From Culex pipiens pallens (lineage: Eukaryota; Arthropoda; Insecta; Diptera; Culicidae), in contig NC_068937.1 in the NCBI RefSeq assembly GCF_016801865.2, forward strand, positions 136,288,455 through 136,352,454: a stretch of 64,000 nucleotides of DNA, in the 5' to 3' direction. Made by a program: the position numbers and the translations under genes. How positions within the stretch are numbered: the first letter of the stretch is position 1; every line of letters begins with the position of its first letter. The notes below the pieces were generated by a model. It had not been told where the DNA came from, did not search any database, and saw only the letters and a program-made list of their open reading frames with translations. Below are positions 23,501-29,533 of this stretch, piece by piece.

Positions 23501-25664
23501 CCATTAGGAGAAGGTTAAATAAGTTTATAAATATTAAATATATGTGTTTTTGAAACACAATTTAAAAAAATCTCCATATTTATAGGCAATTTCAGTTGAA
23601 CAAATTTCATGTAAAATGTGAAAACTTGTGATTCGTGCTTCGAATTCAGTATAAAATACAATATAAATCGATAATTTTATACACAAAACGAGTTTAAAAA
23701 AAATCAGGCAAAATTACGACTTTTTAACAATTTTACCTAAAATTTAAATGTATTTTGTTAAAAAGCTTATAAACTTAGTTAACTAAATATAAACATTGAT
23801 TTTTTTCTTTAAATCTATATCAGCTACTGATGGTACATTTAACGTACAAATAAAGCTTGAACATCTTAAATATGATTTTAACAAGAAATACTATAACTAA
23901 CAAAGTCACCCCGGAATTTAAACTAAGAATTTTTAACGTAGCTTTTTTTCTAAACACTATTAAAAAACTTTTTTTTTCCAAAATAGTGCATGGACTTTGT
24001 GTGGCCTACCCCAGTACATGTTTTAAAAATAATAATCTTGAGAAAAACCTTACCTGTTGGAAAATATTCCAAAAATAAATTGAAATCCTATCAAAGTCAC
24101 CTCGGTTTACGGTACCTTTCGCCGTTTTTATATTCTCTATGGAATTTTATCATTTTTAATTGACTTGTAAAAACAAATGAGTAGAGGCATAGTAAACCCT
24201 CTACTGCCCAATTTTTTTTCGATTTTTTTATTTTTCCCGTGTTCAGGAGGTCATCTTGAAAAACTTCACTTCTCTTGTTTTATGTTTTTCTTGTTTTATT
24301 TTTAGTATTTTAATTTGTATTTTTCTTTTTTGGTTTATGTTTGTTTTGGTAGTATTTGGCCTGTTCTACCACCTCCTATCATTACATTTTGCCTATCTAA
24401 TTTTCTTATTGTTTTTACAGTCACTTTTTCAGTTTTTTACATGTTTTTCTAATTTTCATCTAAATAAAGGCACCATTTTCATTTAAAAAATTTAAAAAAT
24501 GCGTAGAGGCATAGTCTAGGACACTACAAAAAATACTGCATACATATTTTTACTTTAAATATAGGAAATGCCACAGCCAAAATTGTCCCTATAGTTGCGA
24601 GATAGGGTTTATAATCTAGAATGGTTTTTGATAAGTAAAGTAAATCTTTCCCAGTTCCTGAGGGGAACACCCTTGAAGAGTATCGGGGCCGGCATTTACA
24701 AAGCGGATTCAGTGGCAATTTCATTCTCAACTTAATGTTAACATGTTAAGGTTAACGTTAACATTCCATAGGTCGCCTCCCTAAGGTGTCGTGATAAGGT
24801 CCAGTTTGTGACGATACACTACCTTCCCTTTACTAAGCAATCGAATCTAGAAGAGAAACGATCACCAGTTGTGTTGGTCCGAGCCGGGATTTGAACCCCG
24901 ATCTACCGCTTACTAGGCGGAAGTGTTACCACTAGGCTACGTGGCTCGGTCATGGTTTTTGATACTGGTAATGAAAATGGCAATTTTGGCAGGATTGGCC
25001 ACACCCGGAGTGACCAGTGCCCTGGGAAAGGTTCTACCGGGAGGACATTTAAATTGGGGCAATATGGGTATCAAAATGCATGGTTTTTGATAATGGTAAT
25101 GAAAATGACCATTTTGACAGGATTGGCCACACCCGGAGTTTTCCGAACCATACTTGTTTTGGCAATATTTTCGTTTTTTGGCAATTTATTTCCACAAAGG
25201 TGCCAATTTTTGAAAACATTAAATTAGAATTAATTATTTATGATTAAATAAGTTGGCAAAGAATTAAAAAATATAAATAAAAATGTATTTACTTTTAAGA
25301 GTTTTGTACAAAGTTCTTTGTCATATTGGTCATGTAAAACATAACCAACTGCACCTTTTTGACCCATAGTCACCCCCACTGATGGTAGTCAACTGATTTT
25401 AAAATAATCATAATTTGCCAAATTTAGCACCCTCAATGTGTTACCAAAAATGCCCGAAAAAACAACCCCCAAATTCTACTCACCGTTCGCGGCTAGTAGG
25501 AGTGCCATCGCTAATCCTACTAGGACGATATCCCTGGCTCTGGTTTGTGCAACATTAGTAATCGTCGTCGTCGTTGTCTGGGGGCGCCATAGCTGGGGCC
25601 GGTTCGGGCTGCGGCCATCGTGGCCACCATCCTGGTGGTGGTGGTTTGAGGTCCTGCCGTGCAT
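2389..25664 (-). CDS. DM13-domain secreted protein, Skeletor/Knickkopf type (5' part of the gene, three exons)
   Basis: Seen: exons complement(25484-25664), (3901-3974) and (2389-2540) join in frame: phase 1 to 1, then 0, leaving phase 2 at the left end. All splice sites are GT-AG. The product starts with a hydrophilic 40-residue stretch, then an arginine-flanked hydrophobic segment (IVLVGLAMALLLAAN, residues 46-60) read as a signal peptide or anchor. Next comes a DM13 domain (about 68-136) with the hallmarks YYGREIGRINSFGHGV, GRVYAVDESTLFVKGF, YDG and FFWVGNSPRPSPEGY. Family knowledge: DM13 domains, often paired and followed by DOMON, occur in Skeletor and in Knickkopf, which protects and organises cuticular chitin outside epidermal cells. 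Inference: the second DM13 and DOMON lie beyond the left edge. The wording of the domain (PYPEEY after GYII) favours Skeletor over Knickkopf, but not decisively. The first intron is 21.5 kb and full of transposons. Other exons could lie inside it, although the phases already match without any. Confidence 0.68.
2661..2903. mobile_element. 243 bp TTAA-flanked MITE, copy 1
   Basis: Bounded by TTAA on both sides with short inverted ends (CGGTACACA at the left, TGTGCACCC at the right). It contains TCGGTCCGTAAGTTTGACAA. The TTAA target suggests a piggyBac-like or Kolobok-like mover. Reverse-complement twin at 12256-12498. Confidence 0.65.
2951..3578. mobile_element. piggyBac-like MITE (TTAA target, CCCTCTAC ends)
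   Basis: TTAACCCTCTACAACCCAA at the left; the right end reads TTGGGCAGTAGAGGGTTAA. 628 bp, no coding frame. TTAA target plus CCCT ends are typical of piggyBac-type elements. Related copies near 22975-24524 and 59630-59910 share ACCTCCTATCATTACATTTT and AGACTATGCCTCTA. Confidence 0.65.
3577..3743. mobile_element. Small MITE rich in ACAAACAAAC, copy 1
   Basis: Ends AAGGAAGTATTATGCTATGA and the imperfect complement AGTATGACAAACAAACAAAT read from the other side. About 167 bp. It abuts the TTAA of the element at 2951-3578. Relative at 19765-19991. Confidence 0.5.
3901..3974 (-). CDS. Second exon of the DM13 gene (start of DM13 domain)
   Basis: The 74-base exon has a TTTCAG acceptor immediately before 3974 and a GTGAGT donor after 3901. 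It translates to ESKAPDHYYGREIGRINSF followed by GHGVQ, the first strand of a DM13 domain. It ends in phase 0 and joins directly to the next exon. Short conserved exons of this kind are easily missed by ORF scanning. Confidence 0.7.
3975..6128. other. DM13 intron 1, left part
   Basis: No coding exon was recognised. The 4840-5600 part is GC-richer and lacks visible repeats, so it may be regulatory or an alternative 5' exon. An uninterrupted 9-C run lies near 5400. Confidence 0.35.
6129..6616. mobile_element. 488 bp MITE with a 10 bp direct repeat at its borders
   Basis: Inverted ends AGGGTGCCCAGAA and TTCTGGGCACCCT, flanked by AGTGTGTAAT at 6119-6128 and 6617-6626. A duplication this long suggests a Mutator-like or related transposase. 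Confidence 0.7.
7148..8516. mobile_element. 1.37 kb TIR element with repeated GGGTAATTTGGACACC motifs
   Basis: Both ends carry GGGTAATTTGGACACCC in opposite orientation. The motif or its close variants recur inside at about 7320, 7360, 7400, 7420 and 8090-8130. No transposase frame was seen. Confidence 0.55.
8771..8884 (+). repeat. Perfect 57 bp tandem duplication
   Basis: Two identical units, 8771-8827 and 8828-8884, beginning GAAAACTTTTCAAGCAAAAC. No further copies. Confidence 0.85.
8885..10738. other. DM13 intron 1, repeat-poor segment
   Basis: 9090-10250 is less AT-rich with chance ORFs on both strands and no recognisable domain. It is a candidate for conserved noncoding sequence. I see no gene. 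Confidence 0.35.
9956..9975 (+). repeat. GA microsatellite
   Basis: A run of GA dinucleotides in a moderately GC-rich intronic stretch. Similar short GA runs occur near 20879, 26701 and 29809, and a GT run at about 30030. Confidence 0.7.
10739..11107. mobile_element. TIR element with internal tRNA-like Pol III boxes, copy 1
   Basis: Ends are ACACAGCAAAAAA and TTTTTTAGCTGTG. Internally on the minus strand it has A box TGGCCGAGTGG and B box-like GGTTGGAATCC in a tRNA-Leu/Ser-like frame. It contains a GCATGC-rich module (AAAGCATGCACATCACCTT). About 370 bp, and highly similar throughout to 22527-22897. Confidence 0.65.
11305..12144. repeat. Palindrome of two head-to-head tRNA-headed repeats
   Basis: Arms of about 360 bp (11305-11668 and 11783-12144) are nearly perfect reverse complements around a 115 bp spacer, and both strands encode the same spurious 90-residue peptide. 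Each arm carries a tRNA-like start (TGGCCGAGATGG in the left arm's minus strand) near the spacer, and the GCATGCAAAAGCATGCACAT module found in the TACACAGC elements. Confidence 0.7.
12256..12498. mobile_element. 243 bp TTAA-flanked MITE, copy 2
   Basis: Exactly the same length as 2661-2903 but inverted. TTAAGGGTACACAGC at the left, GTGCACCGTTAA at the right. TTAA is found at both borders. Confidence 0.65.
12724..12948 (+). repeat. Possible solo LTR
   Basis: Starts TGTTGTGGCTGGGAATACAG and ends GTACCGCA, with a polyadenylation-like AATAAA at about 12885. The GC content differs from its flanks. The five flanking bases do not match (TAAGT and TAGTA), so this is weak. Confidence 0.28.
13430..13670 (-). 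mobile_element. tRNA-derived SINE inserted into a foldback element
   Basis: The 241 bp insert is flanked by ATGGAA (13424-13429 and 13671-13676). The flanking sequence matches uninterrupted copies of the host repeat near 17940 and 19390, so the insertion boundaries are visible by comparison. The minus-strand 5' end is tRNA-like; the 3' body includes GGCGAAGTCCTTGTAGAT and ends near CAACTTCGT. Confidence 0.72.
13592..13666 (-). tRNA. tRNA-like SINE head (loop reads CAC)
   Basis: CGCCCG/CGGGCG acceptor stem, anticodon stem CTGGA/TCCAG with loop CTCACAA, and a perfect B box GGTTCGAATCC. The A-box region is degenerate (TGGATCAATCGG). It is part of the SINE at 13430-13670 and not an independent tRNA gene. 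Confidence 0.55.
13714..14132. repeat. Insert with strong hairpin inside the foldback copy
   Basis: Boundaries were inferred by comparison with the uninterrupted copy at 17960-18020. It contains repeated CTGAAAAGTT/AACTTTTCAGCACT motifs and a hairpin at 14011-14111 whose arms include CAGCACTCGTCGTATTTATC and the matching GATAAATGCACGACTCGTGC. Confidence 0.5.
14972..17697. other. DM13 intron 1, repeat-poor segment
   Basis: 15400-17350 has few repeats and moderate GC. No exon was recognised. Confidence 0.35.
17698..19629. mobile_element. 1.93 kb near-perfect foldback element
   Basis: Left arm 17698 to about 18651 and right arm about 18684-19629 are reverse complements with few mismatches and a loop of roughly 30 bp. 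Termini are GAGCAATTCTC and GAGAACTGCTC. No long ORF is present. Related copies: 13181-14971, 53007-53697 and a diverged one near 41820-42530. No clear target duplication was seen at this copy. Confidence 0.8.
19765..19991. mobile_element. Small MITE rich in ACAAACAAAC, copy 2
   Basis: Inverted ends AAGGAGGTATTA and TAATACCTCCTT. 227 bp with internal inverted GTTTGAGAGTTTG motifs. Related to 3577-3743. Confidence 0.58.
19992..22147. other. DM13 intron 1, GC-richer block
   Basis: 20840-21880 is GC-rich with several open frames, none with a recognisable domain. It could hold an untranslated exon or enhancer. I see nothing firm. Confidence 0.3.
22148..22500. repeat. Uninterrupted copy of the palindromic repeat hosting a foldback element elsewhere
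   Basis: Contains TTGGGAGCGATTGG and a hairpin around 22320-22400 (arms with CTGGTCTTAAAC and GTTTAGACCAG). TAGGAGCAAGATAGCAC at 22414 is the unoccupied form of the 53003 insertion site. Confidence 0.5.
22527..22897. mobile_element. TIR element with internal tRNA-like Pol III boxes, copy 2
   Basis: Ends ACACAGCAAAAAA and TTTTTTAGCTGTGT. On the minus strand, A box TGGCCGAGCGG and B box GGTTTGAATCC. Same length class as the copy at 10739-11107, and both ends are better preserved. Outside the inverted ends it carries AAATCGCATGCAAAAGCATG, which can form a small hairpin. Confidence 0.68.
22975..24190. repeat. piggyBac-like MITE relative, split by a later insertion
   Basis: Carries CGTGTTTAAGAGGTCATTTT and CCTACCACCTCCTATC, matching the copy that follows at 24191. 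It is interrupted after CCTATC by the element at 23188-24115. Confidence 0.5.
23188..24115. mobile_element. 928 bp TIR element (GGGGTGACTTTGATA ends), copy 1
   Basis: Left TAAAACGGGGTGACTTTGAT and right TATCAAAGTCACCTCGGTTT form inverted ends that continue to GGTAC. The inside is very AT-rich without a transposase. A second copy in opposite orientation lies at 54834-55699. Confidence 0.65.
24191..24524. repeat. piggyBac-like MITE relative, adjacent copy
   Basis: Begins AAACCCTCTACTGCCCAATT and runs to GCGTAGAGGCATAGTCTAGG. Same sequence as the reverse complement of about half of 2951-3578. Confidence 0.55.
24634..24951 (-). mobile_element. tRNA-derived SINE with 13 bp target-site duplication
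   Basis: It is flanked by identical ATGGTTTTTGATA at 24621-24633 and 24952-24964. On the minus strand it starts with a tRNA-like head, continues with a body containing GGCCCCGATACTCTTCAAGG, and ends in an ACTTTACTT-type tail. These are the hallmarks of LINE-mobilised SINEs; the body resembles Feilai-like mosquito SINEs as remembered. Confidence 0.8.
24879..24949 (-). tRNA. tRNA-Thr(AGT)-like head of the SINE (not a functional gene)
   Basis: Seven-base acceptor stem CCGAGCC/GGCTCGG, A box TAGCCTAGTGG, anticodon loop CTAGTAA (AGT) on a CCGC/GCGG stem, B box GGTTCAAATCC, then ACCA. The D stem does not pair well. A genomically encoded CCA and the surrounding target duplication identify it as a SINE head that supplies the Pol III promoter. 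Confidence 0.6.
24952..25140 (+). repeat. 128 bp period tandem duplication
   Basis: ATGGTTTTTGATA...GGTAATGAAAATG...GGATTGGCCACACCCGGAGT occurs at 24952 and 25080. The first copy is also the right border of the SINE. Confidence 0.6.
25484..25664 (-). CDS. First coding exon of the DM13 gene (start codon and signal peptide)
   Basis: ATG at 25664-25662 sits in a good insect start context (CCACAATGC). Sixty codons run to a GTGAGT donor (GT at 25483-25482), ending with one base of a split codon that pairs with the first two bases of the 3974-3901 exon to give Val. The frame is open upstream to 25745, but the only earlier candidate start is GTG. The exon codes for a His/Asn/Gln-rich head, a TTTTTIT tract and the hydrophobic core. 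The exon is noncanonical in having about 45 residues before the hydrophobic segment, so a later internal Met (residue 53) could serve as an alternative start. Confidence 0.6.
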
Positions 25665-28340
25665 TGTGGCAAAACTTTTGGGTTTTCTTCTTTCTATGCT
25701 CGGAATTCCGAACCCCACGGGGTGGTGATGGTAGAACGCCACCACGAGAGAGAACAGGAGAGCGCGAGGTTCTGCTTGCTGGCTGACTGGTTCCGTGAAA
25801 AATCCTTACGTTTTCAAAATGGCGGACAGAATCACGTTTGGGGCTGGATGAGCGCGCGGAAAATTTTCCTTTCTTGCGATAATGGGGTTTTGATAATTGA
25901 ACTTTTTTCTTCTTTTCTTTATTTGGCTTCTTGGCTAGCTAACTTTTACACACTAAACACACTTTTTGATTCACTCTACTGCACACGTAATTATTGTCAT
26001 ATGATTTCATAGACGTATCACAGATTTTTATTAATTTTTCTCTCTTCACTACAGCTAGATTTGTTAAAGTTGGGTTAAGTACTGCACTAGGGTGGATCCT
26101 AGGGTTTTCACGGAAATCATAATCAAACTAAAAATAAAACAACAATTTCTTCGTCACTCGTTCACATCTCAACCGGGGTTAATCCAACAGATCGTTGTCA
26201 ATCTGTAGGAGGGAGTTGACCATGGTGCGCTCCAAACCACCAAAATTTACACGTTTCCACAGTTTTAAACCATTTTTGCACCGTGCCCAAACTCGCTTAC
26301 ATCCAAGGTGCCGACCAGGCCCAAAATAGGTTCCAATAGATCCAAAATTGGTACAATTAGCGTTGCGATGATGAAGCTGCCCAATTTAGGCGCCCCCAGA
26401 CTTTGCTGCAAAGATGAGCTGCCTCCTCCAGAAAAAAAAACTCCTCAAATGTTTCCAAAATTGTTTCAAATAGTTGCACTACCGACTGTTGCGTTTCAAG
26501 TATATTTGCCACCGAAACAGGGCAAAAAAAAAGAAGCAGAGTTGCCGGCGGCTCTGCGCGAAGGAGCTGCTTCTGTCTGCTGCTGCTGCTGCTTATCGCC
26601 AGGGATTCTCGTCTCGGACTGAAACTTTGAAAGCCATCAGCGGCCGTGGAGTTGTGTGTGCGTGCCAGCAAAGCTCCACCAGCAGGATTCCCCACCAGAG
26701 CGGAGAGAGCGAGAGAGAGAAGTCGCTCAGAGAAGAGAAGCTCTCTCAAAACACCCCCTTGTGTAGTATGGGGTGGCCACCACAAGGCCTCGACGAGGGA
26801 GTTGTAATGAGGGAGTCTTGTGTGGTGGAATGCTTTTGGTGTTTTAGTTTGGGTTGTTTTGTGGGTGTGTTGGTGTTGGTAAAAAGATGCATTCTTGTAA
26901 ATTGGTGGAAGACGGTAATTTTTTGGATTATTTTCGAAAAAAAAACATAACATAATAGGCATGCATTTTTTTTTTTAAATAAGAGAATGTCTACTTAAAA
27001 AAAATATGCAGAATGATAAAAACCTTATTTTTTCAAGCCAACCTTTTTTTCTAGAGCTGCTATCAAAAGAGCACGATTTGATAAAGGAACTTAATATTTT
27101 AGCAAAGTTCTATTTACTTGCTTTACTTACTCAACATAACTTTCAATTTGAATTTTTTTTAATGCGAATTTGAATTATATGCTGATTATCTGTTTTTCTT
27201 GACTAAAACATCATCCTAAAAAAAAATTGAAAAAGTAGTATGAAAATTGAAATAACAAGCCATGCTTACAAAATTTGAATGAAAAAAGTGTTTTATAATA
27301 TGCATTTTACACTTTTTCACTTGTTTTGCAATCATCAGTTTTCAAAAAATGTAAGAGTTGACGAAAACAAAGATTTTAGCGAAAAAAAGTTTTTGCGGTA
27401 CTGTGCTTCGAAAATTTTCAAAGATTCATTTTTTTTTATTAAACTCAAACATGCTAAAATGATTGTAAACACTTTGAAAAATTTTCACTGAAATTTTGAA
27501 GTTTTAAAAACAATTTTTTTGCTCCCTTATTTTTCGGGTCGGTTTTAAAGGGGGGTGGCAATCAAATGTTTTGAAATTGATCTAGATTTTATTTTTCAAA
27601 TTTCTTGTTTGTTTAAAAAAATCAGAAAATAAAACAAGAAAATGTTATTGAATATAAATAAAAGTATCGATGCAAGATTGATTTTAGAAAATAAATTAAA
27701 AAAAAACTGAGTCAGTTCCTTTTTAATTAACCCAAAAAAACATCAGACAGGACAAAAATTATCTCATGGATTGTAGGATTTGTCTTTGCTAATCTCTTCG
27801 TTCTGTGAATAGATGTGAATAGAACACCGTCAGTGAGGGTGACATTGAGTCAAAGTGATTTTAAACAGTTTTGTAATTCCTCAATGAAATCTGATTTTGT
27901 TTCAACGGTTGTGTTGGGGTCATCTTTAGGTTACTTCGTTGAAAGGTTACCTTTCTAGAGCAAATCCTGTCATTTCGGTAGATGTTCAAAGTTAAGAACC
28001 ACATCAACAATGTAGCACGATTCCCTCGAAAGAGTTTCCCTTTCTTTGTACACATTTTCAACCCACGTTAATTAAAAAAAAAATCATTTCATCATTGTTT
28101 TTTTTTTTTTTTTTGCAAACAGGATAAAATCGGAAGATTTCTGTAGGAAGTACCTAGATGCTATTTCAAACTTTTCATTAGATTTCAGATAAGTGATATT
28201 AAAATAGTAAGAAGCTTTAAACAAGTTTCATAGCATTGCAAAAGTAACAAGTTGTCTGCAATATTACAGTGGACTCTCTGGCTGTCGATCTTTTCGATAT
28301 CAATATTTCTCCATCTGTCAATAAATTTTTCAGTCCCTTC
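25665..28340. other. Upstream region of the DM13 gene
   Basis: 25665-26960 is GC-rich and purine-biased in places, with GAGAG clusters at 26700-26730 and several open frames without domains. It probably contains the minus-strand 5' UTR and promoter. 27000-28340 is AT-rich. A pogo/Tigger-like end, CAGTGGACTCTCTGGCTGTC, lies at about 28268, with a related ACTGTCGACTCTCTGGTTGT near 34526. Confidence 0.35.
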
Positions 28341-28353
28341 AAAAGCATGCATT

Positions 28354-29533
28354 CAGTTGCAAAGTAACCGCCGACCTTACAAGTCGCATTCTCAACGCCA
28401 GTCCGCAGTTTGTGTGCGCGTCGCCGCTTTTTTTAAAATGTGCACCGTAGACAAAAACAGTGTGGTTCTGGATTTTTGTCAACTCCAAAACCAACCAAGC
28501 CCAAAGCTTGTAAAAAAATTTCTCGCAGACCTTCAAGTAAACCAAGAAAACTTGCGAGCATTGCAATTATGCAATAGAAGAAAAATAGCCGTGTTGCAGT
28601 TCGCCGACTCAGCAATGGCCTCGTCCATCATCGACAAACCTCTGGTATATCAGGGTTGCAAAATCCCGATTTACCTGGACAACAACGCTACGGAAGTTCG
28701 TGTGCTTGACCTACCTCTAGGCATAAGCAATGATGACGTAGCCAAAGTGATGAGTAAATACGGCGAAATTTTAACCATCACCAACGACCGCTGGATTAAC
28801 TTCTTCCCAGGGATCCCAAATGGAGTTCGGACCTTGCGGATGTTGCTGAAACAGCCAACGCCGAAATCAATCACTGTAAACAACGCTGCTGCAGCAGTGA
28901 CGATTATAGGCAAAAAATCACTTTGCAAACTCAAAGCAAAGAACAAAAAATGTGGGGATTCGAGCAAAAAGGTGAACCAAAAAAGCAGTAAACCACCGAC
29001 TGAACCTGAGCCAAGCAGCAGCAGCAGCAGCAGCAGAAAAAGCAACAACAGTAAACCAGACCAAAATGCAATGGAAACAAGTGAAATTGCCGAAGAATCT
29101 AACGATGGATTCGAGACCGTGCTTTCTAAGCACACTCGCAAATCCCGGAAGCGCTTGCAAGCATATTTGGACGCGGATTACGACTTAAGAACAAAACGAA
29201 GAGAGATTGCTGAAGAAGAAACAACAGATGAAGAAGACGAAGATGCCATACAAGCAAAATATTATTACAATAAGTGTTATGAGTTAACGGTTAAATCCTC
29301 GAAGGAAGAGGACGAAGAAAAAAGCAAAGAACTTGATAATTTAAGATCCAAATTTGCCCGTAAATATTTGAAACTAAGACAGAAATCGTTAGAAAAAAGG
29401 CATGGTATCAATTATTGAAATATAGCCAGACAAGTGATCAAAAACTTTGTAAACTTTCCTCTTCTACTATCCACCTTAAAGAGACGAATGCACAATGGTG
29501 TAAAATCTCTATAATAAATAAAAAAAAAAAAAA
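28354..29533 (+). mobile_element. Half-LINE-like retroelement with poly(A) tail and target-site duplication
   Basis: The 1.18 kb insert begins CAGTTGCAAAG and contains one long ORF. It carries AATAAA just before an A-rich tail (29516-29537). It is flanked by AAAAGCATGCATT at 28341-28353 and 29534-29546; the first As are shared with the tail, so 10-13 bp is duplicated. This is the footprint of LINE-machinery retroposition. A CAGT start is common in Jockey/I/Loa-group elements. No reverse-transcriptase frame is present. Confidence 0.72.
28438..29418 (+). CDS. ORF1-like nucleic-acid-binding protein of the half-LINE element
   Basis: The 326-codon frame is intact and intronless. The frame is open upstream of 28438, but that part is host DNA left of the duplication, so ATG 28438 is the start. 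Layout: N-terminal helical region (1-75); RRM-like core (about 85-140) with TEVRVLDLPLGISNDDVAKV and a following YGEI...WINFFPGIPNGVRTLRM; a Cys-Lys-rich patch (SLCKLKAKNKKCG) where related mobile-element proteins carry a CCHC knuckle, here apparently lost; poly-Ser (194-200); an acidic segment (EEETTDEEDED) and a Lys/Arg-rich C-terminus. Family knowledge: this RRM-plus-knuckle layout resembles mosquito non-LTR retrotransposon ORF1 proteins. Inference: an RNA chaperone or packaging protein, or a domesticated derivative that was retrocopied. The absence of stops suggests recent insertion or selection. Confidence 0.65.
   Translation: MCTVDKNSVVLDFCQLQNQPSPKLVKKFLADLQVNQENLRALQLCNRRKIAVLQFADSAMASSIIDKPLVYQGCKIPIYLDNNATEVRVLDLPLGISNDDVAKVMSKYGEILTITNDRWINFFPGIPNGVRTLRMLLKQPTPKSITVNNAAAAVTIIGKKSLCKLKAKNKKCGDSSKKVNQKSSKPPTEPEPSSSSSSSRKSNNSKPDQNAMETSEIAEESNDGFETVLSKHTRKSRKRLQAYLDADYDLRTKRREIAEEETTDEEDEDAIQAKYYYNKCYELTVKSSKEEDEEKSKELDNLRSKFARKYLKLRQKSLEKRHGINY

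Noticed and set aside
26357..26962. 201-codon open frame on the minus strand upstream of the DM13 start
   Set aside because: Low-complexity (poly-Ser, poly-Leu), opposed by a long frame on the other strand, no recognisable domain and not needed for the gene model. Probably a GC-rich 5' region.
28671..29160. 156- and 80-codon minus-strand frames
   Set aside because: Antisense shadows of the half-LINE ORF (its poly-Ser tract read as Leu/Ala-rich peptides).
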